In this document: piece after piece, positions 1-12,851 of the stretch | Layout: each line of letters opens with the position of its first letter | Numbering within the stretch: position 1 is the first letter of the stretch | DNA from: Prunus persica | Lineage: Eukaryota; Streptophyta; Magnoliopsida; Rosales; Rosaceae | Reading direction: 5' to 3' | DNA length: 64,000 bases | NCBI RefSeq assembly: GCF_000346465.2 | Contig: NC_034013.1 | Location: 9,924,137-9,988,136 of the forward strand | Program-made: the position numbers and the translations under genes | Notes under the pieces: model-generated | What the model was told of the DNA's origin: nothing | Database searches by the model: none | The model's input: the letters and a program-made list of their open reading frames with translations, nothing else

Positions 1-1125
1 TATATATGCGCATGCGCATGTACTCACCGCAATTTTAAAGCCAGTAAAATTGCTTCATATTTTGTGATCCGTACGATCACCAAAGAGATCAAGATATATT
101 TATATTTTCTTCTCTTTATAAGTTGCAACTTGCAAGATAAGAGTTCATTTAAAATGCGAAAAAGAGGACAACTAGTGCTCCACTAATCTTGTACAAGATA
201 ACAAGCACTCTGCACAAAAGTTAAGCATCGAAACTTAACAAATGAAGAAGCAATATGCACCAAAAGCTTAGCTAGAAGATGATCGAGAATTATGTATGGT
301 GTTATATGATGGAACAGACTGTGTTATGCATTGCATACTTCTAAGAAAATCTGGAATGACTATTTCCATGAAAATTGAAGGCCAAGGAACTAATCCTATT
401 ACCAAATATTTGTTAGCAATTTGTGCGGGATCAAATTGCCTCACATCATATAAGTGACTGTTCAATATATTTAGTTATGTATGCCAAAATTTCATTGAAG
501 ATAGTATCAATGTTAATGTTATATGGAGAGTCGAAATACGTAACATGAACTACATTATTATTATTATTATTATTTTAGTACAAACGAAAGATTAGGGGAG
601 GGGGGTTTACACACAAACATTCCGGTTGCTGGGGGGATTCAAAAGACATTAATTCTTAAAACAAAAGCAAGCATAAGGTGCATGGTATGTACTATTCCAT
701 TTGGGATGTAAACTTTTTCTTATCTTTTTTTAAGGTTCTGAGTGCTACCTATCTTTAGAACATTTTAAGGACTTTTGTCATGTCTCAAGGTGGCATGGAA
801 AGAGTAGGTCAGCCGCCAGAGACGTATGCGGATGCCTTTTGAGGGTGATCACTTGATTTTAATTGGATTCGCAAACATCTTCTATAGGAGGCTTCGCAAT
901 CAAACAGTGATATGCTTCAAAAGGCGAAGGGGAAATATTGAGCTTGTAGCTCTATCTATGCAAATGCTACACGTTGCATGGAATTAAGCTTTGTGACCAC
1001 AATTGACATCTACAGTAGCAATTTAGTACTTTTAACATTTTCTTAGCCAGAAAAAAGGCACCCACCTACACAATAAATAGGGCAAACATCAAATTGAGCT
1101 TCCCCCAACATTCACCCTTCATCAA
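1..1125. other. Intergenic, upstream of the lectin receptor kinase
   Basis: I see no gene here. The stretch is AT-rich, with a short ATT run near 553-576. The last 60 bases are CA-rich and look like a short leader before the ATG at 1126. A weak TATA-like AATAAATAG lies at 1072-1080, about 50 bases upstream of the ATG. Short reading frames on the minus strand (for example 268-465) match nothing I recognise. Confidence 0.6.
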
Positions 1126-3039
1126 ATGGATTCTCCACCATGCTTATGGTGGCTATTAATTTTAGGCTCAATTGTGCATCTTGTACAGCAACCCCAACTT
1201 CTTCAGGCACATAGATTTTCCTTCACACATCACCCAAAGGGGCCTTTCACAAATGTCACCAAACACCTTCACTTCCCAAATTTTCACACAACTTCAAGCC
1301 TTGGAACCAATTTTCCTCAACTAAAATTCCTTGGCAATGCAAGAGTCTCAGATGACAAGGGTGTGATTCAAATACCCCATTCATCATCATCACAAGCTGA
1401 TCAGCCTACATACCAAGTAGGCAGAGCCATTTACTCCTCTCCTATACGCCTCTTCGACCCGTTAACACTAACCCCAGCTTCTTTCGAGACCACATTCTCC
1501 TTCCAATTCACCACTAACTCCATGGCAACTGGCGGGGGCAATGGCCTCGCCTTTGTCATTTCCCCCGACGAGTTCACCATAGGACGGCCGGGCCCCTGGC
1601 TGGGAATCCTCAACGATGCATGCAACCATTACAAGGTGTTTGCAGTCGAGTTTGACACTAACCACGATCCGCAATTTGGCGACCCCAATGATGATCACAT
1701 TGGCATCAACCTTGGGGCGGCAGTCTCATTCAAAACCGCCAATTTGTCAGAAGCTAATATTTCCCTCCACAATAGCAAAGTCCACAGAGCATGGATCACC
1801 TACGATGGCAATCATAAACACATCAACATCCACTTGGGTTTAGACGGTAACCCAATTCCCTCAAAACCCATATTGTCTTCATCTCTAAACCTCTCTCCAT
1901 TTCTTCAAGAGTACATGTTCGTAGGGTTCTCTGCTTCCACTGGAAATTCATCACAAAATTCAATCCACAATATACTTTCATGGAACTTTTCATCCACAGT
2001 ACAAGCTTCTCTTCACGTCCCATCCACCAAAATTTGCCACAGAAATGTAGCGCACCTAGTCTCCAAGTACTCCACCACACCCCACACAAACCCACCAAGC
2101 AGTTTCTTGATCTTTGTGGCTCTGCTAAGCTTGAGCTCAGTGGCTTTGCTCAGTTTTTACTTCAGCCGCATAAAAACAAACACCTCGGATGCACTTTTGT
2201 TCTTCGACACAAAACAGAGGCCAATGCTCCCAATCAGTCCTCGCCGTTTCACATTTGCGGAGCTCTACATCGCAACGCGGCGTTTTGACAAAGCCCAAGT
2301 CTTGGCCACCGACTGTAGAGGAGGCAGCACGTCCGTTTTGTACAGAGGGACGCTTGTGAATGGGTGTCAAGTCGCAGTGAAGCGATTCTCGACTCCGTTC
2401 TTGAGTTCCGCCCGAGTTACGAAACGACTCGGGGATCAAATAACTCGGGCGAGTCACCCGAGTCTACCCCACATACGCGGGTGGTGCTGCGACGGTAGAG
2501 AGGCCATGATCGTCTACGATCATTACCCGAACGGAAGCTTGGACAGGTGGCTGTTCGGGATTGGAGCGCTGCCATGGACGTGGCGGCTCAAGCTCGTCAA
2601 GGACATAGCAGAGGGTTTGAGCTTCCTCCATTCCAAGGAGCTCGCTCACGGAAATTTGAAGGCGAGCAGCGTCTTCCTGGACCTAAATTACCGACCTATC
2701 CTTGGAGATTACGGGTTGGACTTCTTTCTGCCCGGGTCGGGTCGGGGCAGCATGGGTGATGTGTTCGGGTTTGGGATATTTGTTTTGGAAACTGTGGCGG
2801 GAAGGAAAGAGGAGGGTCTTTTGGGGTTTGCGCGGGAGATGTTTGAGAAGGGAGAGATAGAGAGGGTTGTGGATGAGAGGATGAGAGACCGAGTTAACTC
2901 GGAGGAAGCGGTTCGGATTTTGAAAATTGGGCTGAGTTGTACTGCGAGCGAGCGTGGTAGGAGGCCTTGCATGGAAGAGGTGGTTCAGTGCCTTGCATCT
3001 AGTTCCCATAGTAGGCCCGTAGAGCTTTCGCCTCTATGA
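1126..3039 (+). CDS. L-type lectin-domain receptor-like kinase, probable pseudokinase
   Basis: One uninterrupted 637-residue frame, as usual for this intronless family. A signal peptide (about 1-29) precedes a legume-lectin domain (about 30-295) with the metal-site motif EFDT followed by DPNDDHIGIN. A membrane segment spans about 325-347 and a kinase-like domain runs from about 374 (FTFAEL) to 620. Members sit in the plasma membrane and sense extracellular ligands. The ATP lysine is kept (AVK, K419), but the catalytic loop reads H508-G509-N510 instead of HRD, so the catalytic base is missing. DFG has become DYG (528-530). Only 17 residues separate D528 from the D of DVFGFG (545), whereas active kinases have nearly 40, so the activation segment with APE is largely gone. 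I infer an intact protein that probably does not phosphorylate. The subgroup (perhaps VIII-like) is uncertain. Confidence 0.88.
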   Translation: MDSPPCLWWLLILGSIVHLVQQPQLLQAHRFSFTHHPKGPFTNVTKHLHFPNFHTTSSLGTNFPQLKFLGNARVSDDKGVIQIPHSSSSQADQPTYQVGRAIYSSPIRLFDPLTLTPASFETTFSFQFTTNSMATGGGNGLAFVISPDEFTIGRPGPWLGILNDACNHYKVFAVEFDTNHDPQFGDPNDDHIGINLGAAVSFKTANLSEANISLHNSKVHRAWITYDGNHKHINIHLGLDGNPIPSKPILSSSLNLSPFLQEYMFVGFSASTGNSSQNSIHNILSWNFSSTVQASLHVPSTKICHRNVAHLVSKYSTTPHTNPPSSFLIFVALLSLSSVALLSFYFSRIKTNTSDALLFFDTKQRPMLPISPRRFTFAELYIATRRFDKAQVLATDCRGGSTSVLYRGTLVNGCQVAVKRFSTPFLSSARVTKRLGDQITRASHPSLPHIRGWCCDGREAMIVYDHYPNGSLDRWLFGIGALPWTWRLKLVKDIAEGLSFLHSKELAHGNLKASSVFLDLNYRPILGDYGLDFFLPGSGRGSMGDVFGFGIFVLETVAGRKEEGLLGFAREMFEKGEIERVVDERMRDRVNSEEAVRILKIGLSCTASERGRRPCMEEVVQCLASSSHSRPVELSPL

Positions 3040-4256
3040 GTCTCGCCTCTATTAAAGAAATAATACGATAGAAGAACTCTTGCACTTCTGGTCGCAAATT
3101 TTAGTTATAACTAAAATTTTGCAATCAATGTATTAATTTTAACAATGTTGTAGCTCAAAGCCAAAAAGTTATAAAGGAGACGAGCAACAAAATGAGCTTT
3201 AGCATTGATCCGATCGTCATTCGAACATAAGATATGTTACACAAAGCCAACAAGTTACAAGGGAATCGGCAACGGAATCATAGGGTGCAAAATGGTTAAA
3301 AACTCTGGGATCAGATCAGGCCCACCATTATACAGCCAATGTCTTTGATACCCAAACCCAACAACTTGTGACAGTTTATGGACACTAAAGATGGATCCAA
3401 TAAATAAACAAAGCCACGGACATAACGGTCTAAACGCCTTAAAAAAACTGAGAATTATAAAACACGCGCCTAAAAGCCAGCGACAGCTTCGCCTTTTAGC
3501 CTGCCTTCCTTTAGCCGGCTTTGTGAGACGACGAAGTGTTGATTTTCGTTTGACGAGAAGAACGGCAGCGAGAAAAGGAAACAAAAATAAACTTTACAAT
3601 CAATCTGAAAAAATTTCTCCAGCTGATGGAACCTTCCAAGCATGTCAAGGAAGAATACCCGATGTCTTCTCAATCCTTCTTTGTTTTTCAACGCTTTGTT
3701 TCAGCTGTATCACTGCCTCCTATTTGGGAATTTCGCGTTGATTATTCATTTGGGTCCACATTTTTGCGTTTAATAATGGGAAAGTCTGCTTCTTGTTGTT
3801 GTTCTTCTTCTTCATATCCATTCAACTACTACCTCGTATATTTTATTGTTTTTTCTCTTCCTTATTGCACTTTCAAGCCTACCTTCTTTTACTCATTCAG
3901 AGCAGCCCATCATATTATTTCTGCCAACCCTTAAACCCCAAATTTCAGTTCTGGCCTATTTCTTCCACCAGATGAATATAGCCCATTTGGCTAGTTTTCC
4001 TTCCCACTACCTTGAATAATGCCAACCCAGATTCATTTTAGTGCCGATTCTTTCCTTGGTGTGGAGCAACAAGAAATTTGGGGGTCTTTGTGAATTGGGT
4101 AGTTACCCTTTTGTGATTTTGAAACCTGTTATTGGCTTTTGGGTAGCAATTTAGTTGGTGGAGTTTGTTTGATATTGTTCTGTCAGTGGTTCTGTGTCAT
4201 TTCATCAAGTTCTAATTTTTTTTGTTTTGAAGGTGACAACTGAGAAGTATTCTTGT
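3040..4256. other. Spacer and probable 5' leader of the phospholipase D gene
   Basis: No coding gene is recognised. The part nearest 4257 is T-rich. It ends in a pyrimidine tract and TTTTGAAG at about 4228-4232, which could be the acceptor of a 5'UTR intron followed by a 25-base leader segment before the ATG. Such leader introns are common in plants, but this one is inferred. The frame open from 4194 begins with GTG, not ATG. Confidence 0.4.
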
Positions 4257-7200
4257 ATGGCTTATCCTGTTTATACTGAATCGTTATCATTTGGAGGCTC
4301 AGAACATGGGCAGGGTCAACAAGTTCTGCCATTTCAGGCAGCCAATGGCTCTCTGAAGGTGTCTCTTTTACATGGCAACTTAGCTATTTGGGTCATGAAG
4401 GCCAAAAACCTTCCTAATATGGATATGCTTCACAAGACTCTCGGAGACGTGTTTTTAAGATTGCCTAGCAGACTTAGCAGCAAAAGTGAAGGGAAAACAT
4501 CTGATAAAATAACCAGTGATCCATATGTGACAATATCAGTTGCAGGTGCTGTAGTTGGGAGGACTTTTGTGATCAGTAATAGCGAAAACCCGGTTTGGGA
4601 GCAGCATTTTGATGTTCCTGTTGCGCATTATGCTTCAGAAGTCCATTTTGTTGTGAAAGACAGTGATGTTGTGGGCTCCCAGATCATAGGTGCTGTAGGA
4701 ATCCCAGTTGAACGATTAGTTTCTGGCATGAAAGTTGAGGGAACCTTTCCAATCCTTAATGCCAGCGGGAAAATATGTAAGCCTGGAGCTACTTTGACTC
4801 TATCAATACAATATACCCCAATTGAAAATTTGACCTTTTATAATCAGGGAGTAGGCTCAGATCCTGATCATCAAGGGGTCCCTGGTACTTACTTTCCTCT
4901 TAGGAGAGGTGGTAGAGTTACTCTCTATCAAGATGCCCATGTTCATGATGGTTGCCTTCCCAATCTGGAGCTTGATGGCAGGGTTCAGTATGAGCAGGGG
5001 AATTGTTGGCAAGACATGTTTGATGCAATAAGTCAGGCCCGCCGTTTGATATACATTACTGGGTGGTCAGTGTACCACAAGGTTAGATTGGTCCGGGATA
5101 AAGATGAGACAACAGATTACATGTTAGGGGATCTTCTTAAGACCAAATCACAGGAAGGTGTGAGGGTGCTGCTTCTTGTTTGGGATGATCCAACTTCAAG
5201 GAGCATTTTGGGATATAAAACGGTAAGGCCTCGGGAGATTAGAAATATATTATTCTGCTATTTTGCACTACAATATAATTTTGGTTCACATAAGACTCAT
5301 TTTACTTTTCTTGCATATTAGGATGCTTTATGAGTTTACCCTTCTATTGAACAAGTTATAATTGGCCCAATGTTGAAGCTCCAAAAATTTCTTTGCAAAT
5401 CTGATATATTCCTGTCTTAGGGCTCAAGAATATTGATTGCAACTGCTTTAGGAGAGCAGAGAAATAATGCAACCTTTCTTCTATATGGTGCTGAAACTGA
5501 CTTGACGTTTTACTGAGTCTTATTCTTAGTTCTACGTCCTAATTTCGCTACATGACATAAAGGTGATCAAACATCTTAAGATTCATGAAATCTCAAAAAT
5601 AGAACATAGTTTGTGTCTGTTCTTAGATAAAATCTTTCACTTAAAATTTTAATATTTTAGTTAAGATACGATTCTTTATGAAGCACCAAGCTAGTTGGCG
5701 AAAATGTTGCCTGTTTTCTGCAGTCATATTCCCTTTCGTGCCTTGTAATTTAAAATTTTGTCTCATTATCTTCCTCTCACATCTACAAGACACAAAGGCT
5801 ATGTGCTTCATCTGGTTGACACCAAGTATAGCTTGAATAAATGCTTGAGAAAACTAATAATTTGTTGTACATCATTATCCAATTCTGTTATTATTTGCCA
5901 CTTCAGTATCTTTTACCTGCTCAAGTCCGTCAATAACTGTCTTCTTTCACCTGATATCATTGACTATATAATGTGTAGGAAGGGGTCATGCAAACTTATG
6001 ATGAGGAGACTCGGCGTTTCTTCAAGCACTCTTCAGTCCAAGTGGTACTTTGCCCTCGATCTGCTGTAAAGGGTAGCTGGGTCAAAAAGCAGGTTGGATA
6101 AAACAATCCCTGCATTAATGATGGAAGTTGAGAAAGGAGGCATTGTCCTTGTTTTTTTTCTTCTAGCTCTGAGCTTATGTCAAATTGTCTATGACTGACT
6201 ACTTATGCTGCTAAATCATTTGTTTCTGGCTAGCATGTGCAAAGAATTTTTGTTTTTCACAAGCCCTGGAACTCTGAGGGCATCCTTGTTAAAACCAAAA
6301 GGAATACTTTTGGCATAACCGAGATTGATTTATCTTGTCATGTGCTGTTCAGATACTTATTAGAAGAAAGAAACTCTTCAGATGTATAATTGTCTGTCAC
6401 TATCTATTTGTTTGTATTTACATGCATAATGTTCTGAGTTAGTGCTTTCTTTGAACCTTTCAAATTTTGTCTTTGGTTACAGGAAGCTGGAACAATCTAT
6501 ACCCATCATCAGAAAACAGTGCTTGTGGATGCTGATGCTGGCCATTCTAAAAGAAAGATCATTGCATTTGTTGGAGGTCTTGATTTATGCATGGGGCGCT
6601 ATGACACTCCAGAGCATTCTATCTTTAGGAGTATGAAGACTGTGCACAAAGATGACTGTCGTAACCCTACTTTCTCGGTAACCATTGTATTAATTTTCTA
6701 CTTTGTTGTTGGTTATAGTGTTTCTGTTCATCTGAAATGTGTACTCTTCTTGTTTAGGCTGTCTAGTTTGACAAGGGTCATGTATAGTTCTATGATTCTG
6801 TTACTGTAATAATTGTGGCTAGAAAATGTTATGATTGGCAAAACATACAGGCATCAAAGCAGTTTCCAGGTTTAAATGCCAAATGTAACATATAATGCTT
6901 GGTATGAAATGCTGAATGATGACACACAAAATGCAATATTGAAAGTCTAAGCACTTTTCTTATGAAACATGAAAGAGAATACTCAATAGTTATTAATGAA
7001 CTACATGCTCACTCTTTCTTCAAAAGTTTCTCATACTTTTGTGATCCTATAAAGAGCACGCAATTCATTGTTGTTACTGGTTTACCAGTTCCGTGGCAGA
7101 GGTCTCATGAAAAGTTCACCTTGATGAATCAATTTCAAATAGTGTAATAATGTACAGTTTTCCCCATCTTCACCTTTTAAACTGCATTTTTGTTTGGGTA

Positions 7201-9929
7201 CACAACAGGAGCGTGCTGTTGGTTGTCCAAGGCAGCCATGGCATGATTTGCACAGTAAAATTGATGGTCCAGCAGCATATGACGTCCTCACCAATTTTGA
7301 GGAGCGTTGGTTGAAGGCTTCAAAACCACACGGTCTTCAGAAACTGAAAACACCGCATGATGATGCATTACTCAGGATTGAGAGAATTCCTGAAATTATT
7401 GGGATAGCGGATGTTCCTTGCCTGAGTGGAGATGATCTAGAAGCTTGGGATGTTCAGGTATATTGGATGTCAACCAGCTATATCTGAGGTTTTTTTTCTT
7501 TCTTTTTTTGGCTATGAGTTGAAAATACAGTTAACCATTTGCTCACAATTGAAGGTTTTCCGTTCAATTGATTCCAATTCCGTGAAAGGATTTCCGAAGG
7601 ACTCAAAGTATGCTGCAAGCATGGTGAGATGTTTGGCTTTTAACTTCTTTGCACTAACATAAAATATCTCACAAACTTAATTCTGATGGTTCACCATATG
7701 TCTGCATTCTGTAACAGAACCTGGTTTGTGGGAAGCATGTGCTGATAGACATGAGTATACATGCAGCATATGTCAAGGCAATCCGTGCAGCTCAACATTT
7801 TATTTACATAGAGAACCAGTACTTCCTTGGGTCATCATATAATTGGAACTTGTACAATGATTTAGGTGAGAACTCTGACCTTTGAAGCAGGTAACCATGA
7901 AATGAATTTAGGTGGTTCATTAAACATTTCAGTGTTCCCTTTTTCCCTTCCCACTTAGTGCGAGCACGTAGCATTGGAATTATGTTGAGGAAATAATGTA
8001 ATAAGCTCTCCTTAATTCTGAACAAGAAATTTTGGGGAAATAATAAAATTTTGGATCATAAAGCAATACACATGGCATATGTTAAATCGGATCTTAAACT
8101 TAACATGTGATTTATTGTTTGTCATAGAGACATCAGTGATAAGGCATTTTTCTGCAGGTGCAAACAATTTAATACCAATGGAAATTGCTCTTAAAATTGT
8201 AAATAAAATCAAAGCAAATGAGAGATTTTGCGTATACATTGTTATCCCCATGTGGCCAGAAGGTGTTCCTACAAGCACTCCTATTCAACGAATTCTCTTT
8301 TGGCAGGTAATCTGATTACTATTTTTAAAAAGTACTTATAGGTCTTAAGAAATAATTGTTGGCTTGAGACTAATTAGAGTTCTAGCATATCATATGAAGC
8401 TTGTTGGGCTGTAATAAAAATCCAAATTTATTTTCAAGGCAATTTGTTTTGACCATTATTCAGGTGAAACTTCCATTAATCACTAGCAATGTTGCACTAT
8501 TTGTGAGTTTATTGTTGCATGTTTTTTCACCTGCTATTTTTCTTTTACTGCAGCATAAAACAATGCAAATGATGTATGAAATGATTTTCAAAGCTCTAAA
8601 GGAGGTTGGACTTGACAATAAGTATTGTCCACAAGACTACTTGAATTTCTTTTGCCTCGGGAATCGTGAGACCCTGAGTGGTGAAGACGACTCTGCTGCA
8701 AAGGCAAACAAAAAAGAAGCAAACACTCCTCAAGTATCTCCCCTGACGTTTCTCTTGAGTTGATATTTAGCTTTCCCATTTCCAGAAGCTATGTGTTCCA
8801 ATACGCCTTAATTGTTGCTTCTGGTTTTCTGTAATCCAGGCACTCACTCGGAAGTACCGACGCTTTATGATCTACGTCCATTCCAAAGGAATGATAGTGG
8901 ACGATGAGTATGTCATCTTGGGATCTGCAAATATCAATCAGCGATCCATGGAAGGTACCCGAGATACTGAAATAGCAATGGGGGCATATCAGCCTCAGCA
9001 TACTTGGGCTAGCAAACGCTCAAGTCCACATGGACAGGTAAGCCTGGCAAGTAAAGATTATTGTATTCATATTTCTAGAGGTTGCCTGTGGATTTATGTG
9101 TTGTAAATGATTCCTGAAAGTTTAAGGAAGCTTGAGAGAAATGATATACCATTCTTAACAATTTTCGACCAAAACTTAGGTTGTATGAATATCCAAATTT
9201 CTCTGGCCAAAAAAAAAAAAAAGAGTACTCGGATTTCATTGAATTTAGTCCTAAATTTGTGTTCAGTAGCTGCAATAACTGCAAGGTTGCTTTCTTCTTT
9301 ATCAGTGCTTGAAAAGTCTCTGATACTTGTTTCTTCAAGTAAAAATATGTTTGGTGCTTAGTTTTCTTAGTTTTCTTCAAGGTATCACAATTGATAATTC
9401 CCAATGCAAAGATTATAAATCATATTGCTAGAGGTTGCCAGTACATTTTGTAAATGATTCCTGAAAGTCGAAAGATGGCTGAGAGAATTTTCTGCAGCAT
9501 GATAGAATTATATGCCATTCTTAACCATTTTCAACCAAAACATAGGAACAGGTCATCATTCATGAATCATGCATATGGAAATGATAGGCGACAAGAAAAA
9601 GTATGTAATAATTTGATATGTTTGTGTTCTTGCAGATATATGGATATAGAATGTCACTGTGGGCAGAGCACATAGGATCTCTTGAAGAATGTTTCAAGCA
9701 ACCAGAGAGCATCGAATGCATGAGACGGGTACGGTCTTTGAGTGAGCAGAACTGGGGGCAATATGTGGCCGATGAGATTACAGAAATGAAGGGTCACCTC
9801 CTGAAATATCCAGTTGAAGTTGATCAAACAGGCAAGGTGAAGGCTCTTCCTGGCTGTGAAACATTTCCAGATGTTGGCGGCAACATACTAGGGGCATTTA
9901 CAGCCATCCAAGAAAATCTCACCATTTGA
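4257..9929 (+). CDS. PLDGAMMA1: Phospholipase D, beta/gamma class (C2-PLD)
   Basis: The enzyme hydrolyses membrane phospholipids to phosphatidic acid, a lipid signal. Exons: 4257-5222, 5979-6092, 6483-6677, 7209-7457, 7555-7623, 7718-7865, 8158-8306, 8554-8733, 8840-9037, 9636-9929. They join in phase to 853 residues, close to plant PLD-gamma length. A calcium-binding C2 domain covers about 25-170. Both HKD motifs are intact: H369-K371-D376 (HHQKTVLVD) and H704-K706-D711 (HSKGMIVDD). The C-terminus ends in ENLTI as in the family. The start MAYPVYTES resembles gamma-type proteins and lacks the long proline-rich extension of PLD-beta1. The first intron (756 bases) is the largest; the ninth carries an internal duplication. 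The class is well supported; beta versus gamma naming is less so. Confidence 0.95.
9057..9545. repeat. Direct repeat within PLD intron 9
   Basis: About 9057-9180 and 9416-9545 are diverged copies of one segment. Both contain CTAGAGGTTGCC, then TAAATGATTCCTGAAAGT, then a CCATTCTTAAC-like stretch and CAACCAAAAC-TAGG. A non-repeated spacer with an A12 run lies between. It looks like an old local duplication that enlarged this intron; the splice sites are unaffected. Confidence 0.7.
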
Positions 9930-12431
9930 TCCAATTCATCAACACCTACATATTCGCAATGGCTTTCAGTACAGTTTTAAGTCCAGGTGAAAAGTATGCT
10001 TCTGCCTCAATTCCTGGTCATACGGCTTGATCCAATTTTACACCATTTTTTTCATTTTTTTTTTCTTACACACCAAAGGGCAGGATTTGAACCTACAAGA
10101 GCTGTGAATAAATTTTGTTTGTTTTGTTGAATGCTGCATGAAGGCGCATATACTCAAAACCTCTCCTTTTTCTATTTCTCAATCACAAGCATCTACTACT
10201 ACAGTCAAGTTTACCAACTTTCCAATACAGCATGGTCAAATTGATGGCTGTTTAATCATGTCCAAGTATAATTTTCCCTTTTTCCTCTTTCCTTTTTTCC
10301 CCAAGCGAAATCGATCCTACGATATCTCTTTCATCCATCCACCAAGCCTGCCACATGAGCTAAGATTGATGGCAAAATGTGAGTTATTTTCTGAGTGTTC
10401 GGGGTGAGGTCAAACTTGGAATCACTTTTAACATTGGAAAAAGAAATACCACTAAATCGAAGGAATTCGTCATTTTGATTCCAAATGTGATTTAGAAAGA
10501 GAGACAAGAAACAGAAAAACAAAGCCGTATATCACGAGTAAATGTGAAAGATTGAAAAATGGGTCCTACAAAGCTTTTCTTTCGCTGTCACACGATTAAC
10601 ACTTGAACTAAAGGTGTGTTCTTACTCAAACCACCCATTCTTTTGGACAATGGAGATTCGTATCCCACTTCACTATCGTATACGGGTTTATTAACAGTGT
10701 TCTGCAGCTGCATCAAGCATCATCCTGATTCCTGCCATTATCTTATATAACTACAACTACCACCACTAACTTGGGTTATATAGTTTGGTCGTGGGAATTT
10801 TAGACCAATGCCACCAGAATTATGGTTTTGTTGCAATTTAATGCTTGCAAAATGAATTGTGTCAATTTGCCATTTTCATGAAAATTTTTGTTGCAATGTG
10901 TGACATAGTCTAAATTTTTTTTCTTTTGTTTTTTTGTTTTTGCTAAAGATTTGTGCGTGATTCGCATATGACCCTTTTGAAGGGTATTTTAGCATCCAAA
11001 ATATTGATACACTCTTTTTGAAAGATAGCATGCAAAACACATTGGAACAAAATCATGATTTTTACGGTGCTAAAGAGTAACAGAGTCTATAATTCATGTA
11101 GGAGCCGAGTTAGTATAATTTTCCCTACTCAAATCCCGCAATGAACGAAAAAGAGCAAAACCAAAGAGGATCTATTAAATATTTCATTTAGTTTCACTAA
11201 GAGGAGCAAATTATTATTATTATTTTTTTAATCTCAATCACTTTTGAAAACTTAGAAGTGCGTGTGATTCTGAATTATACCAAATTGACAATATAGCTTA
11301 CATTTTAAGGTTCTTTGGAAATTTTGGGAGGGCTTGGATCTAGGGATAAGAATAAAAGAAAGTGGAAGTATTGCCAGAAAAAAAAAAAAAAAGTAAGCAA
11401 GAATTAATGCACTTTAATTAATTAGAACATGTAGAGGTGACGCTTGCACACAATCTCCATGATGCTTGATGCTTAAATGATTAAATTTAAGTCCAATTAC
11501 CACTTTAAAAGGATATCACTTTAGTTAATTTAGGGGAATTATGATATGCAAATACTAGGAAATAGGAACCTGAGTCATTTCAGTGTCTTAATTTGATCTA
11601 TTTGTCTCTTTATTATTGTAAATTTCTTCTTCTTCTTCTTCTTTTTTCCTTCTTTTTTTCCTTTTATGAACTTTATGGAATCATATTAATGTGGTCACTT
11701 CCCTTGCTAATTCAAACTTACCCAACAATAACCCGATTGGCATTTTACAGGTGTTCTTTCAATTAGTGAAAATGAGAGGACAACAATCCATCAACTAATG
11801 AAGACCAAATAAGAATTTAACTTCATCAATGTGCCTCAAGTGTAAGACAACAATCCTAAGAGCATCTTCAATACAGCAGAGTTGCTATACTTTTGTCTTC
11901 AGCCATTTTATTTAGAATGAGGGCAAAACGCAACTTCAGTAGACTTGTTATATGGTTCTCTATTTTGGAGAACTCCTTATTTGAGTTTGGTGACTCTCTA
12001 CATTGAGAAGGAGAGAGAAATTGATGGTTCTCCATAGGCCCACAACCCTCTCTCACCTCTTACTTTGAAATTTTTTTAATGAACTTTTAATTTTAGTTAC
12101 TCAAATATTTAAATTTAAAAAAAATAAAATAAAAATTAGAGATTAGTCAAAATTGAGAATATTGCTAGAAGAAATATTTTTTAAAATAGTTTGCTATAAT
12201 AGCTTTTTAGTCATTTTAGCTAAAATTTAGTTAAAATATAGAGACTCTCCTAGCTAAAATGTCTAAATAAGTAAAACTCAAATTCAGGGTTAAAAGACAA
12301 AATATTAGGTAACTACCAAAATTACCATTCACAATAAATTTGTCCAAATAGGAACTGATCTTTTCGGTAATGAAACACTTCTAGTAGCTTTATATCCACG
12401 ACAAAAGTTTAACTCTCGTTCTTTCATTTCA

Positions 12432-12531
12432 TTCTTCGAATCATAACAATAAAATGTACATATATCTACGGTTGATAGTCGTTCTTCGAATCATAATAAT
12501 AAAATGTACATATATCTACGGCTGATAGTCG
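12432..12531. repeat. 50-bp tandem duplication in the rhamnose synthase promoter
   Basis: Two adjacent copies of a 50-base unit begin TTCTTCGAATCATA at 12432 and 12482 and end GATAGTCG. I count two differences between the copies (ACAAT/ATAAT and GTTG/GCTG), which suggests a recent duplication. It lies about 320-420 bases upstream of the ATG at 12852. Confidence 0.9.
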
Positions 12532-12719
12532 GCCACGTGCCATTTCCAAAATTGAAAAAAAAGAAGAAAAATAAAGGGGTGAAGTCCATGGTATGGGGTG
12601 CGAGGTCACCCTCATCCTAACCCACCTCCTTTGTTCAGGCAGAGGATTAAAGATACCATCGTGTCCCGAAACACTCGCACTCGCCCACTCCGTCTCTCAT
12701 CGCTCGTCACTTGTAATTC

Positions 12720-12851
12720 CTATATACAATACACGCCCTTCACTTCCTTCCTCCTCACAACAACAAACACACCCTTCCATTTCTTCTTTTCATTATTCTT
12801 CTTCTTAGATCCAAATCTCAAACTCTCTCTCTCTCTCTCTCTCTCTTCGCC
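12720..12851 (+). promoter_or_regulatory. Candidate TATA box and CT-repeat leader of the rhamnose synthase gene
   Basis: CTATATAC at 12720-12727 is the best TATA candidate. The presumed leader is C/T-rich and contains an uninterrupted CT dinucleotide run (about 12823-12846) ending five bases before the ATG. CT-rich leaders are common in plant housekeeping genes. The transcription start is not visible from sequence alone. Confidence 0.45.

Larger units (their letters stand above)
9930..12851. other. Intergenic between PLD and the rhamnose synthase gene
   Basis: No gene recognised. The sequence is AT-rich with poly-T and TTC runs (11625-11660). A pair of 50-base tandem repeats lies near the right end. 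The final 300 bases are more GC-rich and form the promoter and leader of the gene at 12852. A G-box core CACGTG occurs near 12535. Confidence 0.6.

Noticed and set aside
4194..4256. 21-residue upstream extension of phospholipase D
   Set aside because: It begins with GTG and reads T-rich leader sequence; the conserved start MAYP is at 4257.
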